The notes beneath the pieces were generated by a model. That model did not search any database and was not told the origin of the DNA. It was given only the letters and a program-made list of their open reading frames with translations. Below are positions 63,904-64,000 of a DNA stretch of 64,000 bases, piece by piece; within the stretch, counting starts at the first letter, position 1; each line of letters opens with the position of its first letter. This DNA comes from Bacteroidales bacterium (GTDB lineage: Bacteria; Bacteroidota; Bacteroidia; Bacteroidales; UBA1402). The position numbers and the translations under genes are program-made. Location of the stretch: assembly GCA_017380635.1 (NCBI GenBank), contig JAFODP010000009.1, forward strand, positions 1 to 64,000, in the 5' to 3' direction.

Positions 63904-64000
63904 ATGAATCAAGAAATTAAGAAAGTACTTGTCTTAGGTTCCGGTGCATTGAAAATCGGTCAGGCGGGCGAATTCGACTATTCAGGCTCACAAGCGCTGA
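63904..64000 (+). CDS. carB: Carbamoyl-phosphate synthase large subunit, N-terminal fragment
   Basis: Only the first 32 residues are in the window: [20 protein letters not shown], then [24 protein letters not shown] is the start of the ATP-grasp half of CarB, which makes carbamoyl phosphate for arginine and pyrimidines. The gene runs off the right edge. Confidence 0.93.
   Translation, partial: MNQEIKKVLVLGSGALKIGQAGEFDYSGSQAL

Overview
The window looks like chromosomal DNA of a Bacteroidales bacterium, probably Prevotella-like. The reasons are: promoters of the Bacteroidetes type (TTTG or TTG, about 19-20 bp, then TAnnTTTG); starts without a Shine-Dalgarno sequence; typical Bacteroidales gene neighbourhoods (serC-serA-DUF1015; zinc-ribbon protein with Nif3 and aspS; a DUF4922 protein with a SpoIID protein and an AmpG-like carrier); and secreted pectin-degrading enzymes, some ending in sorting-domain-like tails. 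The genus is inference.

Layout. 1-374: GC-rich ~128-bp tandem repeat block. 366-10204 (minus): surface-polysaccharide operon with three GT2 glycosyltransferases, an EpsG/Wzy-like polymerase, a Wzx-like flippase, the four dTDP-L-rhamnose genes and a second sugar nucleotidyltransferase. 10363-14734 (minus): smpB, yigZ-like, DUF1015, serA, serC. 14901-30123: housekeeping and cell-envelope genes (rarA, mntP, tRNA-editing protein, XRE-cupin regulator with an acyl-CoA ligase, yicC, nadD, acyltransferase, omega-amidase, HAD, and a GT2/DUF4922/SpoIID/AmpG-like run). 16202 and 30136-36426, then 44173-49430: plant cell-wall (pectin) genes: GH105, GH95, two paralogous PL1-type lyases, a CE8-type esterase, a DUF4832-like secreted protein and an aldose epimerase. 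No SusC/SusD pair is in view.

Between the two halves of the pectin genes (36497-42975) sits an A+T-rich defence cassette: an orphan HicB-type regulator, an 8-repeat type V-A CRISPR array, a truncated cas2 relic, a full-length cas12a with all catalytic residues, and an intact hicAB toxin-antitoxin pair. cas1 and cas4 are absent, so the array can probably be used but not extended. The leader-proximal repeat has a 5-nt block change that breaks the Cas12a handle stem. The orphan hicB promoter contains a 17-nt stretch matching the handle part of the CRISPR repeat with one mismatch. This cassette is the most interesting part of the window.

49433-63903: a secreted protein of unknown function, a TPR protein, lepA, an aspartate-type aminotransferase, tRNA-Met(CAU), a START-like protein, an LptF/G permease, ribBA, a GH43-like protein, zinc-ribbon protein, Nif3-like protein, aspS, and the 5' end of carB running off the right edge.
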